Origin: Nyssa sinensis
Taxonomy: Eukaryota > Streptophyta > Magnoliopsida > Cornales > Nyssaceae
Direction: 5' to 3'
DNA length: 64,000 nt
Assembly: GCA_008638375.1 (NCBI GenBank)
Contig: CM018050.1
Coordinates: forward strand, 31,858,220-31,922,219
Numbering within the stretch: position 1 is the first letter of the stretch; every line of letters begins with the position of its first letter. Shown here piece after piece: positions 11,301-19,657 of the stretch. Position numbers and translations under genes: made by a program. Below the pieces are notes generated by a model that was not told the DNA's origin, ran no database searches, and saw only the letters and a list, made by a program, of their open reading frames with translations.

Positions 11301-13286
11301 TACAAAAAAGACAGTAAACTACACAATCCTCATTTCAGTAGAAGGACATTATGCAATATTTGACCTGATCTATAACATAAAGTTAAATGTAACTATAGCT
11401 GTTCGATTATCCTTGTTGGCATCCCACATCGGTTGCAGATGACATCCATGATCGACTTATAAAGATGGCACGAGACACCTCTACTTGAGAGGTGCCTTTT
11501 GGGCATAAGGCCCAAAAGGACACACCTATGAGGGTTTGCCACTGGATTGGAAGCCAAGGCTCGCTAGTGGGTTGGCAGACTTATTTCTAGGTGAGGGTTG
11601 GGCCACATTGTATCAGAGCCAGGATCGTGCCTGCCCCGAGGTGGGGATGTTGGTGTCCCACATCGATTGCAGACGATGTGCATGATAAACTTATAAAGAC
11701 AGTACACGACACCTCTATTAGGGAGGCGCCTTTGGGATTAAAGCCCAAAAAGAAAAAACCCGTGAGGACTCGCCACTGGGTTGGAAGCCAAGGCTGACCA
11801 GTGGACTGGTAGACCAAAGTGAACAATACTTTTAGGTGAGGGTTGAGCCGCTCATCTAACAATCCTTAATAAAAAAATTTAGTGAACTTATTGATAACGT
11901 ATGATTAGGTAGTGTACAGAAACTTTTCACAAAGATTGATTAATTATAAACATACTTCTTGTAATATACAATATAAAGTCCTTATTTGTTAAAGTACCAA
12001 ATTGGCAGATTCAATTATTCATATTGAAGATCATTTCTAGTTATATCTATATACAATGTTGCCTATATTGCATGAAAAATGCTCTTTGCTTATATGCAGG
12101 TGTACAATTATAAATGCTCTTTGCTTGTACAATTAAACAAGGAAGGGACACTGACAAAACCTTCAAGTTTCTGAGTTTCACTCTCAGCAAGGGGTTGGTT
12201 ATCACAGCCTGCAGACATTTCCAATTGCCTGCAAGGTTCCGATGAGAGTGCTCCTGAAGCTCGTGAGTGAATCCTACTTGCGGAATGCTTAACCAAAGGA
12301 GATCTAGGGGGCTTAAAAAATCCATTCCCTCCACTCATCTGCTTCCACTCATAGTATGCTTTAAGCGCTAAAATGCAATCAACCACCTTAGCAGATGATC
12401 CCGCCTCCAAATTATCCTAAAAGATATAGTAAAAAATTCCCTTTACATTGGATATGTATGTATGTGTATATATATAAACACATATATATATGCATCAATA
12501 TCAAACAATATGTAATGCAGTCCTAGTTTTACCCTTTCAAGATCAGATGCTTCGAAGGCTGGCAGTTTCAACTCTTCAACTGCTACCAAAAAGTTTCGAA
12601 CATTTTCAAAGTACTGATATGCGGGCAATGGCTGCGAATCCCATGTCAGTGATTGCGAAGGTGAGTGACTCTCCACAACCTTACAATAATTTCCAAAAGC
12701 TAAAAATCAGAAAATTCTAATTCACCAAAACCCTAAATGAAGAACTTTACATCATACATGCATATATCTCCACAACCTTTAGAACTGATCCTGGTTTGAT
12801 CTTGTTGATTGCATTGCATAGGATCAAACCATTTCTCAAGCAAGAAATGAATTCCCTCTCTGACGGTTGAGTCGATAGACCAAGTGGTCCGACTAAGCTC
12901 TCGAGCCACTGGGTAGCTTGAAATCGCCTCCAATCTGAAAAATCGAGAATAAAAATAAAAACCAACACATTCTTAGGTAGAAAAAATCAATGGAGCTCTG
13001 TTTGGTTGCCAAGAAACTAAAAAAGGAAAAAAGAAAAAAAAAATCAAAACCACGATGTCATAGTTCCTTTTGCTTTGGGCTTTCCAAGATAGAAAAGGCT
13101 CTACTCAACCAACCCTAATAGTTGAATTAGGCACAAAATAGTGGAGAATTTTGTTTCCTCGGTTCCAAATAATAATAAAATATCAAGATTCAAAATCTAC
13201 CACTCTTTTCCGAAATGCTAACCTGCTTCTTCAGCTTTTCTTGAAGCTAAATTCAACTCATGTCGCCCTCTTGTTGGATCCTCCAT
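1007..13286 (-). CDS. KP1-like: Kinesin-14 motor protein with CH domain (KP1-like), 19 exons, frameshifted near its tail
   Basis: Microtubule motor of the plant KIN-14 class: calponin-homology domain, coiled coil, internal motor, basic tail. Coding exons, high to low: 13223-13286, 12777-12934, 12533-12679, 12161-12416, 10971-11062, 10802-10873, 9087-9188, 8169-8243, 6313-6394, 5818-5913, 5546-5719, 5360-5466, 4942-5120, 4638-4805, 4191-4441, 3738-3901, 1675-2361, 1196-1374, 1007-1083. All junctions are GT-AG except the intron at 4806-4941. Exon phases join without a break, giving about 1,042 residues if one extra base near 2329 is discounted, which is normal family length. Read literally, translation stops at 2305-2307 after about 747 residues. 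The start is chosen because MEDP leads into [10 protein letters not shown], a familiar N-terminus for this class. The P-loop [14 protein letters not shown] and DLAGSE are intact. Arabidopsis KP1 is linked to mitochondria; that role here is inference. The class is sure, the exact orthologue less so. Confidence 0.95.
3518..3672. mobile_element. Tourist-like MITE in kinesin intron 16
   Basis: This 155-bp insert is bounded by a TAA direct repeat at 3515-3517 and 3673-3675. Its ends form an inverted repeat: GGCTTGGTTTGGTTTG on the left and, reverse-complemented, GGCTCTGTTTGGTTTG on the right (14 of 16 match). The 3-bp TAA duplication and GGC-type ends fit PIF/Harbinger (Tourist) MITEs. It has no coding capacity. 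It lies about 60 bp from exon 16, so it could in principle affect splicing. Confidence 0.7.
3738..5719 (-). other. Exons 11-16 of the kinesin: motor domain
   Basis: The motor runs from about residue 382 ([12 protein letters not shown]) to about 715. In order it shows the N-terminal core strand, FGPTATQ, the P-loop GQTGSGKT (about residues 465-472), [23 protein letters not shown], switch I SSRSHS (about 586-591), switch II DLAGSE (about 615-620), [28 protein letters not shown], and [20 protein letters not shown] at the end. All residues needed to bind and hydrolyse ATP appear intact, so this part could still make an active motor despite the later frameshift. One intron in the domain (4806-4941) is of the minor-spliceosome type. 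Confidence 0.95.
4806..4941 (-). other. U12-type intron beginning AT in the kinesin motor domain
   Basis: No GT donor fits after the codons for DESSTT, but the sequence continues ATATCCTTT, an exact match to the minor-spliceosome 5' splice site. About 136 bases later a branch-point-like TTCTTAAC (branch A near 4813) is followed by CAG at 4806-4808, which would make an AT-AG intron and insert Asn-Lys before LEIRSC. An AT-AA end at 4805/4802 would instead give the family's usual Thr-Lys-Leu join. AG at 4802-4803 would create a stop. The 5' site is clear; the exact 3' end needs a transcript. Confidence 0.75.
5818..11062 (-). other. Exons 5-10 of the kinesin: linker and coiled-coil neck
   Basis: Six short exons encode about residues 209-381. 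Exons 5 to 7 have no named domain. Exon 8 carries a cysteine- and histidine-containing stretch ([13 protein letters not shown]) and ends QEKELS. Exon 9 continues into a heptad-like, charged helix ([18 protein letters not shown]), the likely dimerising coiled coil. Exon 10 holds the neck sequence [14 protein letters not shown] just before the motor, the position typical of minus-end-directed kinesin-14s. Exon 8 has a second possible acceptor 9 bases further in; I chose the outer one because it keeps the cysteine motif. Introns here are long (one exceeds 1.7 kb). Confidence 0.85.
9230..9622. repeat. Three tandem copies of a 131-bp unit in kinesin intron 6
   Basis: Three head-to-tail copies (9230-9360, 9361-9491, 9492-9622) each start AAACAAATCTTAAATA and end GCAAAGGTTT or close to it. 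They differ at only a few positions, so the triplication is recent. The unit includes AAGCAAGCATTACAGTCTTG and looks like ordinary intron sequence, not a known element. Confidence 0.9.
11414..11861 (+). mobile_element. TRIM (miniature LTR retrotransposon) in kinesin intron 4
   Basis: Two direct repeats of about 200 bp, both starting TGTTGG.TCCCACATCG, lie at 11414-11607 and 11648-11861. Between them are only about 40 bp: a primer-binding site (TGTATCAGAGCC, one base off the initiator tRNA-Met type) just after the first repeat and a purine tract (GAGGTGGGGA) just before the second. The whole is flanked by ATCCT at 11409-11413 and 11862-11866, a perfect 5-bp duplication. The first repeat lacks about 14 bp at its end. 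This layout is that of a TRIM: non-coding and dependent on another element's enzymes. The element is antisense to the gene. Confidence 0.85.
12161..13286 (-). other. Exons 1-4 of the kinesin: calponin-homology (CH) domain
   Basis: Exons 1 to 4 encode about residues 1-208. The CH domain covers roughly residues 25-147. It is recognisable from [47 protein letters not shown] and FEASDLER, followed by [16 protein letters not shown] in exon 4. In this plant family the CH domain is thought to bind actin, so the protein could link actin filaments and microtubules. The serine-rich part of exon 4 (KPPRSP onward) is probably a disordered linker. The intron between exons 2 and 3 can only be placed by frame, because AAAG/GTTGTGG recurs at both borders. 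Confidence 0.9.
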
Positions 13287-14003
13287 TAAAAACCCAATAT
13301 TACTGTATCATTCAACAAAGAAATCACATTAAAAATCAAACAGTGATCTTCGTCAAGACTCAACATATATATACACGCTTGTATATAAACATATATAAAG
13401 AGAGAGTAATAATGAACATACTTCTCCTCCTGCAAATCTTTCTCCAAGTGATTACAGGAAAAACCCTAAAAACCCAAGTTAGAGGGAGAGAGAAACAGAA
13501 ATTGGATCAATCAATATCGTACTTACTAAAGTTGGTTTCTTTTTTCAGTTGAAATAATGAGTTAAATGAGTCGAATTGGATACTTTTGGTTCGGAAACTT
13601 TAGGTTCGGAATCATAACGTTACAGTTTTTGAATTCAAATTGGTAGGCCAACAGATGCCTTGGTGTGAGTGAAAGTTGATCTCGACCGTTCGTCTCTCCA
13701 AGCAGACCAATCCCATCCATTGGATTAGATTTATAAAAGCTGGGTTGTTCTTGCATTGGGCTCAAGTTTTGGGCTCCTAATTTGGGCTTTTCGATTACGA
13801 TCGCGAGGTATTTATGCTATCGATGAAACCAGGAATATGCGCGTGTGAATCACGCATCAGTGAACTCGAAGGGCTTCCGCCACGTATCATCTTCTTGGGT
13901 CCTTTTCTTGCATGCGTAGTACTTGCGTGTGGGATAAAAATTTGTTTACAGCCTTCTTGTTATAGAAAAAGGTGTGCAAAAACTAGGGGATTTGCTACTC
14001 TAT
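13287..14003 (-). promoter_or_regulatory. Kinesin 5' leader and promoter region
   Basis: This is the sequence upstream of the kinesin ATG. A leader intron is possible: a donor-like AA/GTATGT near 13,423 and an acceptor-like ATACAG near 13,311 (both minus strand) would join purine-rich leader to the ATG exon. A telo-box-like AAACCCTAA lies at 13461-13469, an element common near transcription starts of plant growth genes. Two unsupported small open frames occur. No clear TATA box was found. Confidence 0.45.
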
Positions 14004-14071
14004 TGTAAATAGAAAGACAAATGGGTGTCATCACCCCCCACGTGTGCGGTAGTTATATATATATTTTTTTA

Positions 14072-14318
14072 TATTCTATCCGTTTTATTTTAAGAGTCTT
14101 TTATCACTATTCATTTTAAGAATTTTATTTAAAAAATTAACGAACTTTTTAAGTTATAAATTTTTCAAAACTACCTATTTATTACACCTAATGTGAACAT
14201 GATTTACAATTAAATGAGGGCAATATGAAAAATTTAAATAGTTTCAAAATAATAAAACAATACTTCCAAAAAAGTTAGAATGCCCAAAAGGGACTATCAT
14301 TTTGAGACGGAGGGAGTA
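14072..14318. mobile_element. Stowaway-like MITE inside the copia 5' LTR
   Basis: This 247-bp AT-rich insert ends GAGACGGAGGGAGTA on the right and starts TATTCTATCCGTTTTATTTT on the left, a decayed form of the Stowaway terminal repeat CTCCCTCCGT. TA occurs at both borders as expected for Tc1/mariner MITEs. The 3' LTR lacks it, which confirms the borders. Confidence 0.75.
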
Positions 14319-14461
14319 CGAAATATCAAATGTTTATTAGTATTGCGGTGAAATGAAGGTGGTGAAGTGACGACGATAGCAAGGAGGTAGAATCCTTTTA
14401 TATATTAGAGATAATGAATTCATTTCTTAAATACACAAAGAGATTTTAATACAAAAAATTC

Positions 14462-14673
14462 GGTCGCGCTTGGATAGTGATTCAGATATAATTTTTTTAA
14501 AAATATTTTTAAAAATTTTATAATTAATTTTTAAAAACTATGAAAATATATTTAGATATGATAATCTAAATTTTGTAAAAAATTAAAAAAAATTAAAATG
14601 AATAGCTTGTCAAATTTATATCCCGCGTTTTAAAATTCAAAATTTGTTTTTGAAAACTTAACCAAACAAAGCC
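14462..14673. mobile_element. Tourist-like MITE inside the copia 5' LTR
   Basis: This 212-bp insert is absent from the 3' LTR and is bounded by TTC at 14459-14461 and 14674-14676. Its ends are similar inverted repeats: GGTCGCGCTTGGATAG on the left and GGCTTTGTTTGGTTAA on the right when reverse-complemented. A 3-bp duplication with GG ends suggests a PIF/Harbinger MITE, although TTC is not the usual TAA/TTA. Confidence 0.65.
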
Positions 14674-14942
14674 TTCACTACTAAAATAATCTATTGTAAA
14701 TATAGTGAGCTTTCATATTATATTTCTCCTTAAATAGATTAGTAAAAATTATCTCTCTTTTAATTATGGACGTTGGCTTGAAGATGAATTACGTAAATAT
14801 TTGTATATACTTATGTGATTGGTTTTGTTAATTATTTATAATACATTATCAGCACGAAACTTTGGTTCACTACGGAGGTATTGAAATAAAGGTAATATTT
14901 AGTACATTTGAATATAAATATTCTCTTCATTTTATTTATATT

Positions 14943-15985
14943 ATGTCAAATCTCACCATGCTTGAATTTACTGCATTGAATATCATTGGAAAGAATTATT
15001 TATCCTAAATCCTTGATGATGAACTTCATCTTGAAGCCAGTAGTCTCGGTGGATACTATTAAAGAAGAAAACACCTCATCCCTTGAAGGATCATGCACAT
15101 GCACTAATATTTCTTCACCATCGTATTCATGAAGGCTTAAAGGTGGAACATCTCACGGTAAAAGATCCAATGATTCTTTGGAGGAATCTAACAGAAAGGT
15201 ATAACCACTAGTGTATTATCATTTCTCCCAAGGGCTCAGTATAATTGGCTGCACCTGAGGTTGTAGGATTTTAAATCAGCCAGTGAATACAATTCTGCAT
15301 TATTCAGAATTACTTCGCAATTGAAATTGTGCAGAGAAAATATTACATATGCAGATATGCTAGAAAAAACATTCTCCACATTTCATGCCTCGAATATTAT
15401 CTTGCTGCAATAATATCGAGAGCATCAGTTTATTAAATATTTTGAATTAATATCATGTCTTCTCCTGACTGAACAAGATAGTGACCTTATGATGAAAAAT
15501 CATCAGTTACGTTCCTACTGACTTTATACCATTCTTTAGAGAGAATGGAAATGCATTTCCTAGAGCAAATGCAACTTCATCATATAGACAAAGACATAAT
15601 CGTGGATGTGGATATGGCCATAGACGTGGTCACGGTCGCGACTAGCATAATAACTCATATTGAGGTAGGTCACAAGAATAATTCTCCTAGAAGAGATGCA
15701 CCGCAACAGTTGAAGTGCAATAATAATATTGAAACAAAGCAACAAAAGGGGAAACAAAAATTAGTTTAAGATCCTGAAGAATCTTATTATCGTTGCAGTG
15801 AAAAAAGACACTGGTAGCGTACCTGTCGTACGCCTAGGCATTTTGTGGAATCTTTATTAAGCATCACTAAAGGAAAAGGGAAAAGAAATAAATTTTTTTT
15901 TACTAATGGTCATATGAATGCTACTAATAATCTTATGGATTTCTTTGATGATCATGTGGATACTACACACCTAGATGTCTCATTG
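14943..15985 (+). pseudogene. Copia gag remnant with CCHC zinc knuckle
   Basis: Reading begins MSNLTMLEFTALNIIGKNYL, a familiar start for this copia gag type, but stops occur soon after. A decayed zinc knuckle, YYRCSEKRHW followed by a stop and RTCR, lies at about 15786-15830. A 74-codon open piece at 15545-15769 is the longest intact part. The gag normally packages element RNA; this copy cannot make a full protein. Confidence 0.75.
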
Positions 15986-16116
15986 CAGATCCTAATGGAA
16001 GAATTGACCATTTAATAGGCGATGAGAACGTACATGTCAATTAGTATTCTTTGTTATATTTTGTTGTTTTGTTTAACCTACTGTAGTATTTGTGTTGTTT
16101 TGTTTAACTCACTAAA

Positions 16117-16871
16117 ATGTTGAATTATGTTACTTTAATTAATAAATATTGCATGTCAACAAGAATTAATATTGAACACCCTATTGCTCATGTACACATA
16201 CAAAATGGTTTAGCAGAATCTTTGATCAAATGTCTTCAATTAATAGCTAGACCTTTACTTATGAAGACAAACTTCCTACTTCTGTTTGAGGGCATGCCAT
16301 ATTGCATGCTACAACATTAATTCGTATTAGGCCAATTACTTATCACAAATATTTCCCTTACAAATTGTACTTCGGCTACCTACCAAATGTGTTTTACTTA
16401 AGAATTTTTGGTTATGCTGTACAAGTCCCTATATCAACCTACAACGTACTAAAATGGGTCCCCAAAGATGATTATGAATTTATGTTGGTTTTGATTCTCC
16501 ATCAATCATAAAATATCTTGAGCCTCTGACAGGTAATTTATTTATTTCACGATTTGCAGATTGTCATTTGATGAGACAATCTTCCCACCATTAGGGGGAG
16601 AGAAGCTGAAGCCAGAAGCTCCTATGAAATTTCATGGAATGAAACAACATTAGCTCATTTTGATCCTCGTACTAATCGATGTGAACTAGAAGTTCAAATG
16701 ATCATTCATTTGCAAAGAATTGCAAATCAATTACCAGATGCATTCACTAATACAAAGAAAATAATGAAATTGCACATATCAGCTACAAATACCATTGCGC
16801 GAATTGATGTCCCTGTAGGACAATGAGTTACTACAATAGCAAATGAACCTATGGCACGCCTGAAGCGTGGT
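16117..16871 (+). pseudogene. Copia integrase remnant (C-terminal half)
   Basis: The frame contains NIEHPIAHVHIQNGLAES, the second half of the copia integrase core, then NVFYLRIFGYAV and a GGEKLKPEA segment before the linker to reverse transcriptase. The zinc-binding half of integrase and the protease are missing between 15,990 and 16,110, so an internal deletion is likely. It ends at MARLKRG, where the solo LTR is inserted. Confidence 0.75.
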
Positions 16872-17295
16872 TGTAGAGATCTAAAAAATCAGGATAAATT
16901 TTTTCGTTTTTGCCGGTAAGGCACTATTCATACACTGTTTGCCGGTAGGGCACTACACATGCATCATTTAGATATAAGTCATATTTAGAAACATATTTTG
17001 AGTATGAAATAGAAGAGAAACATGTTTAGAATGCTGAAATACACCTCCTGTGAAAATGTGAGCCTAATCGGAGATAGTTTGAAAAAATTGGACCAAAAGG
17101 GCATCCTAGGGTGGACCCGGCCAAACCCGCCCGCTAGTGAAAATAAATTTTTTGTAAAATTTTTATTTAAAACAATTTTAAGAACTTTGGCTAAAGCAGA
17201 ATGCCGAATTGAGGCGTTTCGGGATAGGTTGTAGTGTAACGGGGTCTTGAACTCATTAAGGGCAAAATAGTCATTTTATCCATTAGCCCCTTTAG

Positions 17296-17303
17296 TATAA
17301 ATA
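17296..17303 (+). promoter_or_regulatory. TATA box of solo LTR 1
   Basis: TATAAATA lies 424 bp into the LTR. The sister LTR has the same motif at 53510-53517, 438 bp in. This places the U3/R border shortly after, and implies a very long R-U5 of over 2 kb. Confidence 0.6.
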
Positions 17304-19156
17304 CAGCCCTTGAGAGATAGAAATATCAGAAATGTGTCTAAGAAGGAGCAGTAGCTCGTGCATGGAGAGAAAAGTGAAAAAAACCTAGGGTTTTCCAACT
17401 TTCAAGCCTTCAAAACTCATCTGTAGGCTAAGATTCTCACAAGGCTTCCTTCTAAGAAGTTGTTCCTCACGTCAAGGGCTACATTCTCATTGATTGGTTC
17501 AACTTTACAGCGAGTACAACTCCCTAGGATTGAGAAAAACCCTTTTAGGTATGATATTTTGCTAAGTAAGGAATAAAGTTGAGTTTCTTTGTATTTTTAG
17601 GAGTTGATTGAATGATTTGTATGTTTATTTATTGTTAGAAAGTCACTTAGGGCGTAGTTACTTTGAAAACCTAGAGTTGGTAGTTTGTGTATTCTTTGAG
17701 AAATTGTCAAGGTGATGAACATGTAACTTGAATATATGTTTAATTCATTGCATTGTGGCTTATGTTCATGTGGATGAAGTCTTGTGTTTTGAAGGATATG
17801 GTTTGTTTAATGCATTGATGCTTTGTGTAGTTATGTATTATTTGAGAATTGGTAAGGTGGTGAACATGTAATGTGAGTATATGTTTAATTAATTGTATTA
17901 TAGCATATGTTCATGTGGAAGAAGTTTTGTGACTTGAAAGTTATAGTTTACTTCATGAATGATGCATGATTTAAGGTGTATTACATGTATTTGATAAAAG
18001 GCCTCATTGAAATTGCATAGAAAAATTAAGGCATATTGGCATATTGTGATTCTTTGAAAACATGGTGTGGGTTGAGCACTCTGGTGCTATGCATTATAAG
18101 GGTGTAGATCCTGTGGTGAAAAACCCAAAATTGGCTATTGCATTGGTGCCTGCTAATCCAATAGGAGCGATCCGTGAAACAGGTGTTGGTACTCGCTGAT
18201 CCAACATGAGTGATCCGTGAAACGAGACATGAGTGTGGCATAGAGTTGCATGTGTGTGTCATGCATATTACCTTTGCATTGCATTGATAAATTGGAAGGC
18301 ATGTAGCTTATAAATGTACACTTGCACATGCCACGCCTTAACTTTGTTCCTTGCATTAGCCTTATGTCATACTAGCAGTTGTGCTAATCCTTTATGTGAT
18401 ATTATATTACAGATGAAGCTCCCGGTACTTGAGACTTGATGAAGTCTTGAAGGATGGAGGGGAAGTGGACTATGAAGGAAATTTGGCCCTTGGGGCATAT
18501 TTTTGTATGTATAAGGGCATAAGCCCTAAGACATGTGTATCTATTTGTAAAAATCTTGTATATTATGAAAATAATGGGCAAGACCCTAAAATTGTAATGA
18601 GCATGAGGTTGTGATGTTTTAAATTTCAAGTATATGTGTATGTATGGAGGATTGTATATTTTAAATGATGTATAAGTGTTTAGTTGAATTAAAAAGATGT
18701 ATTTTGATTGCTAGTTTGAGAAATGATGGATTATGTTGTGAAATATTAGGTGGAAAAGGTTTAGAAAATAAAGAAAACTATGTTAAAATTTTGTGAAATT
18801 AAAAGGTTAGTTAGGTGTGCAAAACACCCTAAATATAGGTTAAAAAAGTGCCAAAAAGGGGGGGGGGTTAAAAACCTTGAAGAAATGGGCTAAAAATAAG
18901 AAAAAGTGGCTTGCAACACTTTGGAAAAAAATTTTGAAAACAGAGAAAATCAGATGCAGAAATAGAGAAATTCAACTGCAGTAAATACACTGTTGTTACA
19001 GTGCATGACCTGCAGTGGACCAGACCTGCCCAGCCCAGCCGCATGCCTCACGCGTGCGCGTGCTCGGGCCTCGCGCGCCCTGCTGCCTGCTTGCCTGCGC
19101 GCGCCCTGCCATACCCCTATGCGTGCCCAGCCTGACACCCTCCTTGACACCAGCCC

Positions 19157-19306
19157 TTGGCCACCTTTTTAGGCTATGTTTGGCCACCCTTTTGAGCTAT
19201 GTTTGGCCACCTTATTGGGCCATGTTTGGCCAATTTTTAGGCCATGTTTGGCCACCCTTTGGGCCATGTTTAGCCACTCTTATAGACTATGTTTGGCCAC
19301 TTCCTT
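19157..19306 (+). repeat. Minisatellite inside solo LTR 1
   Basis: About six units of 22-25 bp built on CCATGTTTGGCCACC follow one another. The sister LTR carries a matching array at about 55,570-55,715. The array lies just after a GC-rich patch of CGCGCG-type sequence. Confidence 0.8.
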
Positions 19307-19657
19307 AGATAAATTTGGTAGACTTTTTGACATATTCTTGGCCCATGTCTTAGGGCATTTGGGGCCCATTTGGGCCATTGTTCCAAAGTGCATTTAGAGA
19401 CATTTTGGAGGCTATTTTGGAGGCCATTTTTTAACATGACTTAGACTAATTTTGAATATTGGTTGGGGGAGATATTTGATTGACATTAGAAAACCATTTT
19501 GGTTAAGTCTAGTAGCAAGTTTTCATTTTTAATTTTGGGAAAACATGATAAAATAAACGTGTAATCAATTAAATCCATTTAATTGTCTTTTATTAATTTT
19601 TCTTAATTCATTTCACTCACTCCCCGAGTTTATGAAAATTCGGGATGTGACAGTGGT

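Larger units (their letters stand above)
14004..14840 (+). repeat. 5' LTR of the copia element, carrying two MITEs
   Basis: Aligns with the 3' LTR at 21701-22066 in three blocks: about 14004-14071, 14319-14461 and 14674-14840. The two intervening pieces are absent from the 3' LTR and are MITEs. Without them the LTR is about 377 bp, close to the 366 bp of its partner. Many substitutions separate the two LTRs, so the insertion is not recent. Confidence 0.85.
16872..19652 (+). mobile_element. Solo LTR 1 (Ty3/gypsy, Tekay-like), 2.8 kb
   Basis: The segment starts TGTAGAGATC and ends GGGATGTGACA and is flanked by GTGGT at 16867-16871 and 19653-19657. Removing it and one GTGGT rejoins the copia frame from LKRG to RPIG. 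There is no gag or pol inside, so it is a solo LTR. A TATA box (TATAAATA) lies at 17296-17303. A splice-donor-like AG/GTATGATATTTTGC is at about 17,549. A GC-rich patch lies at 19,020-19,140, followed by a minisatellite at about 19,157-19,306. It is closest in layout to the LTR at 53072-56048. Confidence 0.9.

Noticed and set aside
11587..11862. Overlapping open frames on both strands
   Set aside because: They fall inside the TRIM repeats and have no protein similarity.
13681..13692. AACGG core upstream of the kinesin as a mitosis-specific activator site
   Set aside because: Only the five-base core matches, which is expected by chance.
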